Part shown: in pieces, positions 17,445 through 25,328 of the stretch | Position numbering within the stretch: position 1 is the stretch's first letter | Layout of the letters: each line of letters opens with the position of its first letter | NCBI RefSeq assembly: GCF_001700435.1 | Contig: NZ_LYPC01000025.1 | Location: forward strand, 1-37,986 | Source of the DNA: Paenibacillus pectinilyticus | GTDB lineage: Bacteria; Bacillota; Bacilli; Paenibacillales; NBRC-103111 | Direction of reading: 5' to 3' | Length of the DNA: 37,986 bases | Notes under the pieces: generated by a model | Seen by the model: only the letters and a program-made list of their open reading frames with translations | Told to the model about the DNA's origin: nothing | Database searches by the model: none | Translations under genes and position numbers: made by a program

Positions 17445-19727
17445 CTAAACCTCCAACGCTGATCTGCGTTCTAAGCCTGTTAGTATCCCATTCTTGCGGA
17501 ATTGTGACGGGGTAAGACCGGTCTTCTCTTTGAACCAAACGCCGAAATAGTGCGAATCCATATATCCGACAGACGTCGCAATGTCCTTCACTTTGAGCAC
17601 TGTGCCTTTGAGCTGATCCTTCGCCTTATTTAACCGAAGATCGCAGAGGAAATCGATGAAGTTCGTGCCGGTTTCTTTTTTAAATAATTGACTGAAATAT
17701 GCGGCGTGCAGCCCTAGGACATCAGCGACGAATTCCGTACTGAGATCGGGATTGTTATACTCTTTCTCAATAATAGCGATTGCCTTCTGAATCTTCGGAT
17801 TGAGCGGCACCTGAGCGCGTTTGTGCATTGCGCCAATGAACAAGGCGATCATGCGTTCCAGCTCTTTCATTCTCGTTTTGATCGAAAGCTCGGCTTGGAA
17901 GCCGCCGGCAAACTCCCTGCCGAACCAATCCTCCGGCTGCTCGCCCTGCTTCAGCACAGTCTTGCATAAATGGGAGTAAATCGTGTTGATGAAGATCATG
18001 ATTGAGGCCGGTTTAACTTTGCTGGTCACCACGTAATCTTCGAATTCGGCAAGCACCTGCCGGCATTTCTCCAGATCTGTCGTTTCAATATAATGAAGAA
18101 GCCGGCTTTCGTACGTTTCTGGATAGGACACCTGCCACAGCTGCGAATCGATATAGCTGAAGCCGATAAAATCGGAATGGTTATAGAGACGATATTGCAT
18201 CAACTGCTTCGCTTCTTCGAAGGATTGCTTAACAAAGTAAACCTCGTCGTACGGATTGCCAAAATAGGCGTGAACAAGGGGGCTGTTGTCATCTCGCCGG
18301 ACTGCTTCTGCAAGCTCACCGAAAATGCGCTGCGATTCTTGCTCGTTATCATTGAAGATCACACAGAACCGTTCGGGCGCAAGCTGGATGTAGGAGAAAG
18401 CGTACAATACCGAGTATTTGGCCAGCTCATCCTGAAAGCTCCGGATGAACGAATCGTAATCGTCAAGCGGGTCGCCGTTGCTTTGTCCGATATCAAGGAT
18501 GGCCACCTGGAAAAATGGCTGCTGTAACGGCAGTCCGATCTTGCTATTAATGCGCTTGATCTCGTCGCTGGTTAAGTTTCCTTCCAACAGCGAACGGATC
18601 AGCTTCTCGCGCTGCAGTGGCAGCGAGTCGCGGATACGCTCCACCATGTCATTAAAACTTTCACCGAGAAGTCCAATTTCGTCGCGCGAATGAACACGGA
18701 ACGCAACGTTCAAGTTGCCGTACTTCACTTCGCGATGCAGCCGTGTCAGCTTGTGCAGCGGCCTAGCGATGGAGCGGGAAATAAATTGCGATAGCAGTGC
18801 GACAAGCGTGAATGTGCATGCAAAGACGATACCCCATATTTTGTTGATAGACCCGATCACGTGGAACAGCTTCTTCTCCTCGAGCGCATACATGAATATC
18901 CAGCCGGTCGCAGGCTGTTTCACGTAGGTCACGATATAGCGCTTTCCATTCATTTCATCGGCATAATGTCCCTCACTTGTGCTTACTTGTTCGCTTTTAA
19001 TTCGCAAGAAGTCGCCGGATCGGCCAGTTAATTGTGTTCCTTTATCATCGAGGATGACGTAGTCACCGTCTGCCTGTTCACGGGACGTAAAATAACTGTT
19101 CATCACTTCTGGAGATACCGAGATCACGATAAACCCAAGCGGCTTCATCGTACTCGTGCTGATAATGGGGCGAACCAGACTAATTGTGCTGGAGTCGTTG
19201 ATCCAATCTGTAATTAGCCAATAGTTTTGCGCACTAGACGTGTTAGCTAAGCGGTACCAATACTGTTCGGAAACGTCTTTGGCCAACAGTTCGCTGGACA
19301 GCTTATCCTGAACATTCGTGAACGAGAATAAATTTTTGTAATTATCGATGATAAAGATGGAGTTGAGGCCGATGTTGTTCAGTTGCGTCTGCTTGAGCAA
19401 ATCGTTGATATGGTTGTAAGCCTGCAATCTCTCGTAAGAAGGCAGCTGATTAACATCGGAGGAGAAGTAGGTTTGAATAGCCGGATTATAGACGATCGTG
19501 GAGGCAGCGGAGTCGACCGCTTTCAGATAACTGTCCAGATTGGTTTGAAATGCTTTTAAATTAAGCATGGCTGCGCTTGTTTCTTTCTCGATCAAAATAT
19601 TCTTGTACATCATGACCGTGATCGATGAGAAGATCGACAGCGCCAGAAGACATACGAACGAAAAGGAAACGATGAGTTTGAAATGAAGCTTCATATTGCG
19701 TATCGGCGAAAAAATCCGGTTTGCCAT
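17445..19727 (-). CDS. Membrane-bound AraC-family transcriptional regulator (sensor, HAMP, HTH)
   Basis: 760 residues from ATG at 19727, which has GGGGGGA upstream; the longer start lacks a ribosome site. A first membrane helix (about 17-37), an extracellular Cache-like sensor region (about 40-295), a second helix (about 299-320), a HAMP-like segment (about 320-375, ARPLHKLTRLH to RDEIGLLGESFNDM), a middle cytoplasmic region, and a C-terminal AraC double helix-turn-helix (about 642-745; LSTEFVADVLGLHAAYFSQLFKKETG, VKDIATSVGYMDSHYFGVWFKEKTG). This one-component architecture is common in Paenibacillus next to sugar ABC genes. It probably senses the sugar or its binding protein outside the cell and activates the cassette. 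Its promoter region resembles that of the GH36 gene, suggesting autoregulation. Confidence 0.93.
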   Translation of the reverse strand: MANRIFSPIRNMKLHFKLIVSFSFVCLLALSIFSSITVMMYKNILIEKETSAAMLNLKAFQTNLDSYLKAVDSAASTIVYNPAIQTYFSSDVNQLPSYERLQAYNHINDLLKQTQLNNIGLNSIFIIDNYKNLFSFTNVQDKLSSELLAKDVSEQYWYRLANTSSAQNYWLITDWINDSSTISLVRPIISTSTMKPLGFIVISVSPEVMNSYFTSREQADGDYVILDDKGTQLTGRSGDFLRIKSEQVSTSEGHYADEMNGKRYIVTYVKQPATGWIFMYALEEKKLFHVIGSINKIWGIVFACTFTLVALLSQFISRSIARPLHKLTRLHREVKYGNLNVAFRVHSRDEIGLLGESFNDMVERIRDSLPLQREKLIRSLLEGNLTSDEIKRINSKIGLPLQQPFFQVAILDIGQSNGDPLDDYDSFIRSFQDELAKYSVLYAFSYIQLAPERFCVIFNDNEQESQRIFGELAEAVRRDDNSPLVHAYFGNPYDEVYFVKQSFEEAKQLMQYRLYNHSDFIGFSYIDSQLWQVSYPETYESRLLHYIETTDLEKCRQVLAEFEDYVVTSKVKPASIMIFINTIYSHLCKTVLKQGEQPEDWFGREFAGGFQAELSIKTRMKELERMIALFIGAMHKRAQVPLNPKIQKAIAIIEKEYNNPDLSTEFVADVLGLHAAYFSQLFKKETGTNFIDFLCDLRLNKAKDQLKGTVLKVKDIATSVGYMDSHYFGVWFKEKTGLTPSQFRKNGILTGLERRSALEV

Positions 19728-19763
19728 GCAATCCCCCCTGTTTTCTCGTCTATGTTTGGTACT

Positions 19764-19825
19764 AATCATACAAGATCGCTAGGTAGGTTAATAAGGTGAA
19801 AATTTGAAGGTAACCGTTAAATTTT
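19764..19825 (-). promoter_or_regulatory. Shared operator/promoter copy 1 (upstream of the AraC-type gene)
   Basis: This region aligns without gaps to 22147-22209, at roughly 80% identity by eye. The core AAGGTGAAAATTTGAAGG (19793-19810), then AACCGTTAAA, is nearly identical in both. On the minus strand each copy has TATGAT (complement of 19765-19770) as -10, about 37 bases before the start codon, and a poor -35. This fits an activator-dependent promoter. Confidence 0.6.
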
Positions 19826-19860
19826 TAGGGTTGCAATTCAACAAGCGATACAAGCATGCC

Positions 19861-19892
19861 GAAAAACCCGCGCCGCATGATGCGGCAGCGAG
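19861..19892 (-). terminator. Terminator after the GH36 gene
   Basis: GCCGCA (19872-19877) pairs with TGCGGC (19881-19886) around TGA, followed on the minus strand by GCGGGTTTTTC. It separates the GH36 gene from the regulator gene downstream. Confidence 0.7.
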
Positions 19893-19955
19893 TTAATGGG
19901 TAAGACAAAGCACGAAAGCGTTGCAGGCTGCTGACTTAGCTGCATGTAAGTTAGA

Positions 19956-22112
19956 CTAGGCCAAAACAATTTCTACAGTAGTCACCGTAGATGCGGAGCT
20001 AAGCTCACAAGCAATCGTGTAAAGTCCGAGAGCGGCATCCGCCGCTACCACGTTTGCTTCCCTGCCATTCACATAAGCTTGAACAGGCTTTTGCTCCGAG
20101 ACGAATGTGAACGTACCGCCGTCTTTTAGCTGCACCGTCACTTTCGCTTCGTTCATGTGCACGTCCAAGACGCTATCGGAAGCGACCAGCTTGTCGGTCA
20201 GCCCAATTGCTGTGAATGGACCGGTCTCTGGAACGATCACGAACAGCTCGGCCTCGAGCGGCGCCAAACGGATTGGCAGCCGTTCTTCCGCCTGCATCCG
20301 GCGAGCGGTCCGACGGAACGCATCGTAGACGAGAAAGGATTCTCCAGTGAGACCAGAGATGTCAGCTGGTCCGACATCCCCTTCGAGCACATCGTCGCCG
20401 TTATAAGCATGGAACGCTGCGACGATACCTGCAACCCCTGCGGTGTTCCACACCTTGAGAGGCGCCTGCGTGTGCAGCGGATCCTTCATCAGCCAATCCT
20501 TCGTCGGCTGACCGATTCCGTCACAGCGGATAATGCGTCCGTCGCTGTAGATAAGCGGCCAGATGATCGCGGTGTTCGTTTTCCCTGGCGCATCGCTGAA
20601 ATAGAGCGGACCACCGCTGACGGCTCGCAGCACCATATGCGGAAGAGCATCGTGATGCCCCGTCCAGAACATATCCCAATCGCCCCAATAGAAGGCGCCG
20701 TGATAGAACGAATTGTATGCGTTCTGCAGCGCATGCTCACCGAAGCCATTTGAGATTTTCGGTAGGAAATCGTTGCTGCTCCTGGAGACGGACGACCGCG
20801 GCCGGTTCCACACATTTTCCGAAGCCATGCCCATACAGTTGATGATGCAGCCCCCGAAATGCAGCGCGACGGAGCCTTCGAGACCGATATGTACAGAGCG
20901 CGCTGCACGGGCGATAGATTGTTCTCCTCCCAAGTAGCTGCCCAGTGAGCTTTGGTTGTCGACCTTGACGAAATCGATACCTTGCTGCTTCAGATACGAG
21001 TGCCAGGCTTGCCAGAAGCCGAAGCTTTGGCTGGCTGTTAGGTCCGGAATCCATTTGCCGTTGCGGGTCAGATGCAGGTTGTCTTTCATCGCTGCGAACA
21101 CTTCGCCTTGCGGATGGATGCCGTTCCAGTAGCCTGCCATGTTATGCCACGCGCCGACCCAGCGAACTCCGTAGCGCTGCTTCAGTTCTTGAACGGCATG
21201 TCCGAGACCTTGCGGAAACTTGGTCATATCGGCTGAGAAGGAACGAAGCATCGTATCCGATACATCAGACCAGCCGTCGTCGATCATAAACCATTTTACA
21301 GGCAGACTGAATTGGTTAAATTCCGCCGCTTTTTGTATCAGTCCGTCTTCGCTGATATCCTGGTAGAACGCGTCCCAGCTGCACCAGCCGAGATAGTTCA
21401 ATATGTCCGGATACGCTTTCTCGGTCCGTGGTCCACCGCCGATACCACGAGCAGCAAAGCCTTGTTTGGCGGCTGCATCAGGCAGCTTATATGGATCGAG
21501 CTCGGCGCCAAGAACGAATGAGCAGGCGCGGATACGTTCATGTCCCGGCTCAAGGGCAGAGATAAGAATCGAGAGTCCCTCTAATGATCCGGCCAGATCC
21601 GTACGGGTGATCTCATCGCATATAGGAAGAAGGTAGCCGTAACCGTTTTCGGTTTCCCATAGCAACGATTGGGTTTGCGGCGGCAACTTGCGCAAGTCTG
21701 TGTCAAAATGGGGCCGGGTCCACCATACCTTATGCCGCGCGTTGGCCATCAAGCCTGTTAAGCCCGTCAATGCACGAATCGAGATGCGGATGCTGCCTTC
21801 CGCGGCGAATAATCGCTGCATGTGATAGGCTGATTGGTTGCGGATTTCTGCGCTCACCCTTGCGGTCTGGTAACGTCCATCGCTTGAAAGTACCAGTTCA
21901 ACTTGAATTGTGCTTTTCTCATCCTCGAACAACAGTCGAGTATCGAGCTTTAAGCTGTTTGCTTCTTCGAGCAGTGAATCCGTCGCAGATGTCAAAGCGA
22001 GCAGGAGTTCCCCTTCTCCAGCAATATGCGCTTTAACTGCAATATCTGCAAGTTCGATTATCGGCGTGCCGTCATAACGAATGGAAGAGGATTCTTTGTA
22101 GTAGCGAAACAT
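19956..22112 (-). CDS. Glycoside hydrolase family 36 enzyme (alpha-galactosidase / Sip1-raffinose synthase type)
   Basis: 718 residues from ATG at 22112 with AAGGAGG upstream; the 12 extra upstream codons have no ribosome site. An N-terminal beta domain precedes a TIM-barrel: LGWCSWDAFYQDI, WFMIDDGWSD (about 272-281), WVGAWHNMAGYW and the nucleophile segment DFVKVDNQSSLG (about residue 382). VSRSSNDFLP (about residue 440) matches the place of the acid/base Asp. The C-terminal part is a beta domain. No signal peptide, so it is cytoplasmic and would cleave imported alpha-galactosides. The family also contains raffinose synthase-like proteins, so the exact substrate is open. It carries the same upstream element as the AraC-type regulator. 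Confidence 0.87.
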   Translation of the reverse strand: MFRYYKESSSIRYDGTPIIELADIAVKAHIAGEGELLLALTSATDSLLEEANSLKLDTRLLFEDEKSTIQVELVLSSDGRYQTARVSAEIRNQSAYHMQRLFAAEGSIRISIRALTGLTGLMANARHKVWWTRPHFDTDLRKLPPQTQSLLWETENGYGYLLPICDEITRTDLAGSLEGLSILISALEPGHERIRACSFVLGAELDPYKLPDAAAKQGFAARGIGGGPRTEKAYPDILNYLGWCSWDAFYQDISEDGLIQKAAEFNQFSLPVKWFMIDDGWSDVSDTMLRSFSADMTKFPQGLGHAVQELKQRYGVRWVGAWHNMAGYWNGIHPQGEVFAAMKDNLHLTRNGKWIPDLTASQSFGFWQAWHSYLKQQGIDFVKVDNQSSLGSYLGGEQSIARAARSVHIGLEGSVALHFGGCIINCMGMASENVWNRPRSSVSRSSNDFLPKISNGFGEHALQNAYNSFYHGAFYWGDWDMFWTGHHDALPHMVLRAVSGGPLYFSDAPGKTNTAIIWPLIYSDGRIIRCDGIGQPTKDWLMKDPLHTQAPLKVWNTAGVAGIVAAFHAYNGDDVLEGDVGPADISGLTGESFLVYDAFRRTARRMQAEERLPIRLAPLEAELFVIVPETGPFTAIGLTDKLVASDSVLDVHMNEAKVTVQLKDGGTFTFVSEQKPVQAYVNGREANVVAADAALGLYTIACELSSASTVTTVEIVLA

Positions 22113-22146
22113 GGGTCTGCCTCCTTGTGCCGAGAGTAGGTAAGCC

Positions 22147-22209
22147 AATCATAGAAGATTGCTGGGCCTATAACCAAGGTGAAAATATGAAGGAAACCGT
22201 TAAAATTTG
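22147..22209 (-). promoter_or_regulatory. Shared operator/promoter copy 2 (upstream of the GH36 gene)
   Basis: Gap-free counterpart of 19764-19825. It includes ATCATA (22148-22153; TATGAT on the minus strand), AAGGTGAAAATATGAAGG and AACCGTTAAA. The -10 lies 36 bases before the start codon, almost the same spacing as in copy 1. Confidence 0.6.
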
Positions 22210-22240
22210 AAGAATAGCAAGCCAGCCCCTGCATGGATAC

Positions 22241-22271
22241 GAAAAAAAGAGCGAATCGTGAGATTCACTCT
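22241..22271 (-). terminator. Terminator after the MFS gene
   Basis: The hairpin AGAGCGAATC-GTGA-GATTCACTCT has one mismatch on the + strand that becomes a G-U pair in the minus-strand RNA. Seven T's follow on the minus strand. It is almost the same sequence as the terminator at 13765-13794. Confidence 0.88.
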
Positions 22272-22276
22272 TTTTC

Positions 22277-23482
22277 TTATTGCGCTATTGTCGACTTGTT
22301 AGATGGCAAGGGTTTTTGTTTCGTTGAGCTTTGAACGAATAAATATGAGAGTAATGCACTTGCAACACCAAGTATGCCGAGTACAATAAAGCCTTCATTC
22401 AGCGAGAAATGATCGCCGATGATCCCCATCAGCACCGGTCCGATGAACATACCAAGGCCATATATGGCTTGGAAAAAGCCCATCGCTGTCGCCCGCTTAT
22501 CTGCAGACATATGCTTAATGCTCATGCCCATGAGCAAGGTGAACGAAAGCCCGCGACCGAAGCCGGCTAATGCCTGGGTTACCATAAGGATCCATAGATG
22601 ATGTGTGAATGGTACTGTAAAAGTGAAGATACCCATGAGCAGGAAGCCGGCCACAACCATACGTTTCTCCCCGTAACGGATCGACCATCGTCGTCCACCG
22701 AACAAGGAGGCGAGCGCAACGGGCACGTTAGCGAATAGAGACAGCAGGGAGAGCGAGAATTTGTCTGCTCCGAGCTGCGTTGCATACACAGGCGTGAAGC
22801 CAAATACCGTAGCGAAGATGAGCACCTGCGATAGAATAGCGAGCAAAGAAACGAATAATAGCGTGCGATCTGTCGCTACGTTTCCGATACCGCGCAGGGT
22901 AATCTTGGGCGCGTCTCTTTCAACTTTTTCGATGAGGAAGAACGACCCGATCATGCCCAAGAGACCAAGGATAGCACCGAGGATGAACACCGATTCCCAC
23001 CCGAGTCTATCTGCCGCCCAACCTGCACTCAAGATGCCTAATACTTGCCCCAGCGAGTTAAAAAAAGAGATCGTTCCAATCGCCTTCGTAGACTCTTCAT
23101 GCTTGTAATAGCTTGTGAATAGCACCGTAAAATCAACCCAAGTTGCAGCAGCAGCTCCTGCAAGAGCACGTAAGATCAAGATCCACGTGAAATCGTGCGT
23201 GAACCACAGCCCGAGTCCCGTAATTGCGGTGAAGAGAAGACCGAAGGTGATGAACAGCCTTCTTTTATGAAAGCGATCGGACATGATACCGACCGGTATG
23301 CGCAGCAGCATTTGCGAGATGCCGTACATACCGACAATCCATCCAGCGAGCTGGTGGCTGCCGCCAAGGAATTCTACGTAGGGTGCCATAATGGGAACGC
23401 TGGTGTACATCGACATCCAGAACAGCATGGTCACCGCGCAAAAGAGCGGAATGCGATAGGAGGAAATAGCGCGTGTTGTCAT
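22277..23482 (-). CDS. Major facilitator superfamily transporter
   Basis: 401 residues from ATG at 23482, with AAAGGAG 11 bases upstream. Twelve hydrophobic segments are visible. The MFS signature between helices 2 and 3 reads GIMSDRFHKRRLF. GWIVGMYGISQMLLRIPVG and GFGRGLSFTLLMGMSIKHMS are typical of drug/small-molecule exporters of the YfkF/YwoG kind. The substrate cannot be told. It runs in the same direction as the sugar cassette but is separated from it by a terminator, so it is an independent unit with its own promoter. Confidence 0.93.
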   Translation of the reverse strand: MTTRAISSYRIPLFCAVTMLFWMSMYTSVPIMAPYVEFLGGSHQLAGWIVGMYGISQMLLRIPVGIMSDRFHKRRLFITFGLLFTAITGLGLWFTHDFTWILILRALAGAAAATWVDFTVLFTSYYKHEESTKAIGTISFFNSLGQVLGILSAGWAADRLGWESVFILGAILGLLGMIGSFFLIEKVERDAPKITLRGIGNVATDRTLLFVSLLAILSQVLIFATVFGFTPVYATQLGADKFSLSLLSLFANVPVALASLFGGRRWSIRYGEKRMVVAGFLLMGIFTFTVPFTHHLWILMVTQALAGFGRGLSFTLLMGMSIKHMSADKRATAMGFFQAIYGLGMFIGPVLMGIIGDHFSLNEGFIVLGILGVASALLSYLFVQSSTKQKPLPSNKSTIAQ

Positions 23483-23523
23483 CGGAGTGAGCACTCCTTT
23501 CGAATGTAAATCCATAGCAAAGA

Positions 23524-23592
23524 AAGGGATTGCCAACCTGAAGTTGTAATCCCTTTTTGATTATTATATAGGTCACTTGTGACTCTTGGCAA
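23524..23592 (-). promoter_or_regulatory. MFS gene promoter with a 5'-terminal hairpin leader
   Basis: On the minus strand, TTGCCA (complement of 23587-23592), a 17-base spacer and TATAAT (complement of 23564-23569). Transcription would start near 23557. The leader would then begin with a stem-loop: AAAGGGATT/AATCCCTTT (23549-23557 with 23524-23532) plus an inner CAAC/GTTG. A hairpin at the very 5' end can protect mRNA. Confidence 0.6.
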
Positions 23593-23630
23593 TGACATCG
23601 TAGGATTGCTCGCACCCCGCTGAAATAAGG

Positions 23631-23885
23631 TTACCTCAGCTCTATGGCTTTAACGAAAGCGGCTTCTTGTACGAGAGTCAGCAGTTGATCCGCACGATAA
23701 GAAGCGGGAAATCGGACCGTCATCTCCAGCGCAATATCATCGGAGTCATCTCCCTGAACCTCGACTTGAAAGCTCAGTATGGTGATTTTCTTCTCTTCAA
23801 GGAGCTGCTGAAGTTGTCCGTCATAGCCAATCAGCGCACCGCAAATACCAGCGATAATAACGCGCAGCAAATAGTCAAATTGCAT
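23631..23885 (-). CDS. Short MgtC/SapB-like protein lacking the central membrane part
   Basis: 84 residues. GGAGGAGG lies a few bases before the ATG, a strong ribosome site. Residues 1-23 (YLLRVIIAGICGALIGYDGQ) resemble the first helix of MgtC/SapB membrane proteins (typical pattern R-L-A-GALIG-ER). Residues 30-84 (EEKKITILSFQVEVQG, ALEMTVRFPASYRADQLLTLVQ, VKAIEL) resemble the ACT-like C-terminal domain of the same family. The three or four helices normally between them are absent, so this looks like an internally shortened relative. The frame is intact, so it may be a functional small membrane regulator rather than a relic. Confidence 0.6.
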   Translation of the reverse strand: MQFDYLLRVIIAGICGALIGYDGQLQQLLEEKKITILSFQVEVQGDDSDDIALEMTVRFPASYRADQLLTLVQEAAFVKAIELR

Positions 23886-23992
23886 CGTGATCCTCCTCCA
23901 AGATCTTAGTTTCTATGTTGGAGTGCGTCACCTACCCTAGCGTGGCACGAATAAAGAGTTCAGGTTTGTATCATGTTGCAGGTTAAAAGAAT

Positions 23993-24025
23993 ACAAAAAC
24001 CACTCTTCGCTAAGATAGAGTGGTT
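23993..24025 (-). terminator. Terminator of tRNA-Arg
   Basis: AACCACTCT (23998-24006) pairs with AGAGTGGTT (24017-24025); on the minus strand the stem is followed by TTTTTG. Confidence 0.85.
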
Positions 24026-24051
24026 GTTCAAGGAATGTAAGTTCTTATATA

Positions 24052-24125
24052 CGCGCCCGATACGATTCGAACGTACGACCTACAGTTTAGGAAACTGTTG
24101 CTCTATCCTGCTGAGCTACGGGCGC
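24052..24125 (-). tRNA. tRNA-Arg (anticodon CCU)
   Basis: On the minus strand, acceptor GCGCCCG pairs with CGGGCGC, with discriminator G and no encoded CCA. The anticodon stem ACAGT/ACTGT surrounds TTCCTAA; the anticodon CCT is the complement of 24089-24091. The D-arm (TAGCTCAGCAGGATAGAGC) and T-arm (CGTTCGAATCG) are standard. It reads the AGG codon. Confidence 0.97.
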
Positions 24126-24137
24126 ATAGTAAGGTTT

Positions 24138-24166
24138 ATGATAGCATGAAGCTTTTTATGGCGCAA
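24138..24166 (-). promoter_or_regulatory. Promoter of tRNA-Arg
   Basis: On the minus strand, TTGCGC (complement of 24161-24166), a 17-base spacer and TATCAT (complement of 24138-24143) with upstream TG (extended -10). It lies 13 bases before the tRNA 5' end. Confidence 0.65.
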
Positions 24167-24177
24167 TCTTTTGGGTG

Positions 24178-24217
24178 GTCAAATTTCTGTCGACGAAATT
24201 TGACTTTTTTATTTTTT
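24178..24217 (+). terminator. Terminator-like hairpin with no gene upstream on its strand
   Basis: GTCAAATTTC (24178-24187) pairs perfectly with GAAATTTGAC (24195-24204), followed by TTTTTTATTTTTT on the + strand only. The DNA just upstream carries the minus-strand tRNA-Arg, so what it terminates is unclear. It may insulate the next gene or act as a leader attenuator. Confidence 0.7.
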
Positions 24218-24316
24218 GGTATATACAGTTCTCGGTTTCATAGGCTAAAATCAAAATTAGGAAAATTTTTACTAATAATTTAGCGGGTATTAAGATTAAT
24301 GTGAGGAGGGGTATCT

Positions 24317-24682
24317 ATGTGGAATTGGCTAAGAAGTTTATTCTCATCAGGTGAGGAAACCGAGCATGCTGCTGGACTTGAGCAAGTCACGACAGCGATG
24401 AATCCTATTACGACGAATCTCGAAACGCTAGGCGATCAGTTGGACTCGCTTGGCGATAACCTCATCAATTCTGGTGAGGAACTGGAAAACTTGGGTGCCG
24501 AACTAGAATTAGAAGCGGCAGCACTTCAGCTGCAAGCCGAAGAGTTAAGTGAGCAAGCGGAAGCACTTAGTGAAGACTTCGTGGAAGATGAAGATTATGA
24601 AGAAGACTATGAAGAAGATTTTGAAGATGAAGGCTATGAAGAAGATGAAGATGAAGATGAAGACTATGAGGATGAAGATTGA
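24317..24682 (+). CDS. Very acidic coiled-coil protein (121 aa), unknown function
   Basis: GAGGAGGGG lies just before the ATG. Residues 1-11 (MWNWLRSLFSS) look amphipathic and could touch the membrane. Residues 30-90 carry a regular Leu pattern (LGDQLDSLGDNLINSGEEL, LEAAALQLQAEELSEQAEAL), suggesting a coiled coil. The last 35 residues are almost only Asp, Glu, Tyr and Phe, encoded by degenerate GAAGAT/GAAGAC repeats (about 24585-24680). I do not recognise a family. Such tails often bind cations or basic proteins, but that is inference. It stands alone between the hairpin at 24178 and the DUF1648 gene. Confidence 0.78.
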   Translation: MWNWLRSLFSSGEETEHAAGLEQVTTAMNPITTNLETLGDQLDSLGDNLINSGEELENLGAELELEAAALQLQAEELSEQAEALSEDFVEDEDYEEDYEEDFEDEGYEEDEDEDEDYEDED

Positions 24683-24816
24683 TCCTACTCGATTGAAGAA
24701 GATAGTGATGGCCAGCCCCTGATCTCTCCGTATAGGAGATATCGAGGGCATTATTTATTTTACGGGAAAACCCATTCATGGCATTATAATAAAAAATGAA
24801 TGAAGGCAGGTGCGAC

Positions 24817-25314
24817 ATGGAGAAACGTCCCGTGATTCAACTTCCTAGAACCAAAACTGAAACAGCCCTAGATGCGATCTGCCTCTTGGTAATTATCAGC
24901 ATGATTGCCTATGCAGCTTACGAATGGCAGGGCTTGCCGGAGCGGATTCCGATGCATTTTGACGCTAAAGGGAATATCGACGGTTGGGGAAATAAATGGA
25001 GCCTGATTCCGATTCCCGTTATAGGCATCATCATTTACGTTGGTTTATCACTTCTTGGTAAAGTGCCTCATGTATTTAATTATCCGTCCCAAATTACAGA
25101 GGCCAACGCACCAGGGCAATACCAGAATGCCCGATTATTTATCAACTGTTTGAAGACGGTGATAGTCGTTTTATTCGGATTCATCGAATGGAGCATCCTA
25201 CATAGTGCGAAAGAAGGCACGCTTGATCTAAATCTATGGGTTTTGGGCTTGCTCGTAGTGGTTATGCTGGGCACGATCGTTTTCTTCATCGTTCGTTCGT
25301 TTAAATTAAGATAA
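24817..25314 (+). CDS. DUF1648 membrane protein
   Basis: 165 residues from ATG at 24817, which has AAGGCAGG upstream; the ATG at 24796 lacks a ribosome site and sits on a TATAAT-containing region (24785-24790). Four membrane segments. The loop RIPMHFDAKGNIDGWGNKW after helix 1 is the hallmark of the DUF1648 family, whose members include SdpI-type immunity/signalling proteins and YhdP-like membrane proteins. The C-terminus ends VFFIVRSFKLR. The next gene starts 14 bases after the stop with its ribosome site in between, so the two are probably co-transcribed. Confidence 0.85.
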   Translation: MEKRPVIQLPRTKTETALDAICLLVIISMIAYAAYEWQGLPERIPMHFDAKGNIDGWGNKWSLIPIPVIGIIIYVGLSLLGKVPHVFNYPSQITEANAPGQYQNARLFINCLKTVIVVLFGFIEWSILHSAKEGTLDLNLWVLGLLVVVMLGTIVFFIVRSFKLR

Positions 25315-25328
25315 GGAGGATGTCGTAC

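Noticed and set aside
24052..24125. tRNA-Arg as an integration site of a mobile island
   Set aside because: I found no integrase gene and no repeated copy of the tRNA 3' end elsewhere in the window.
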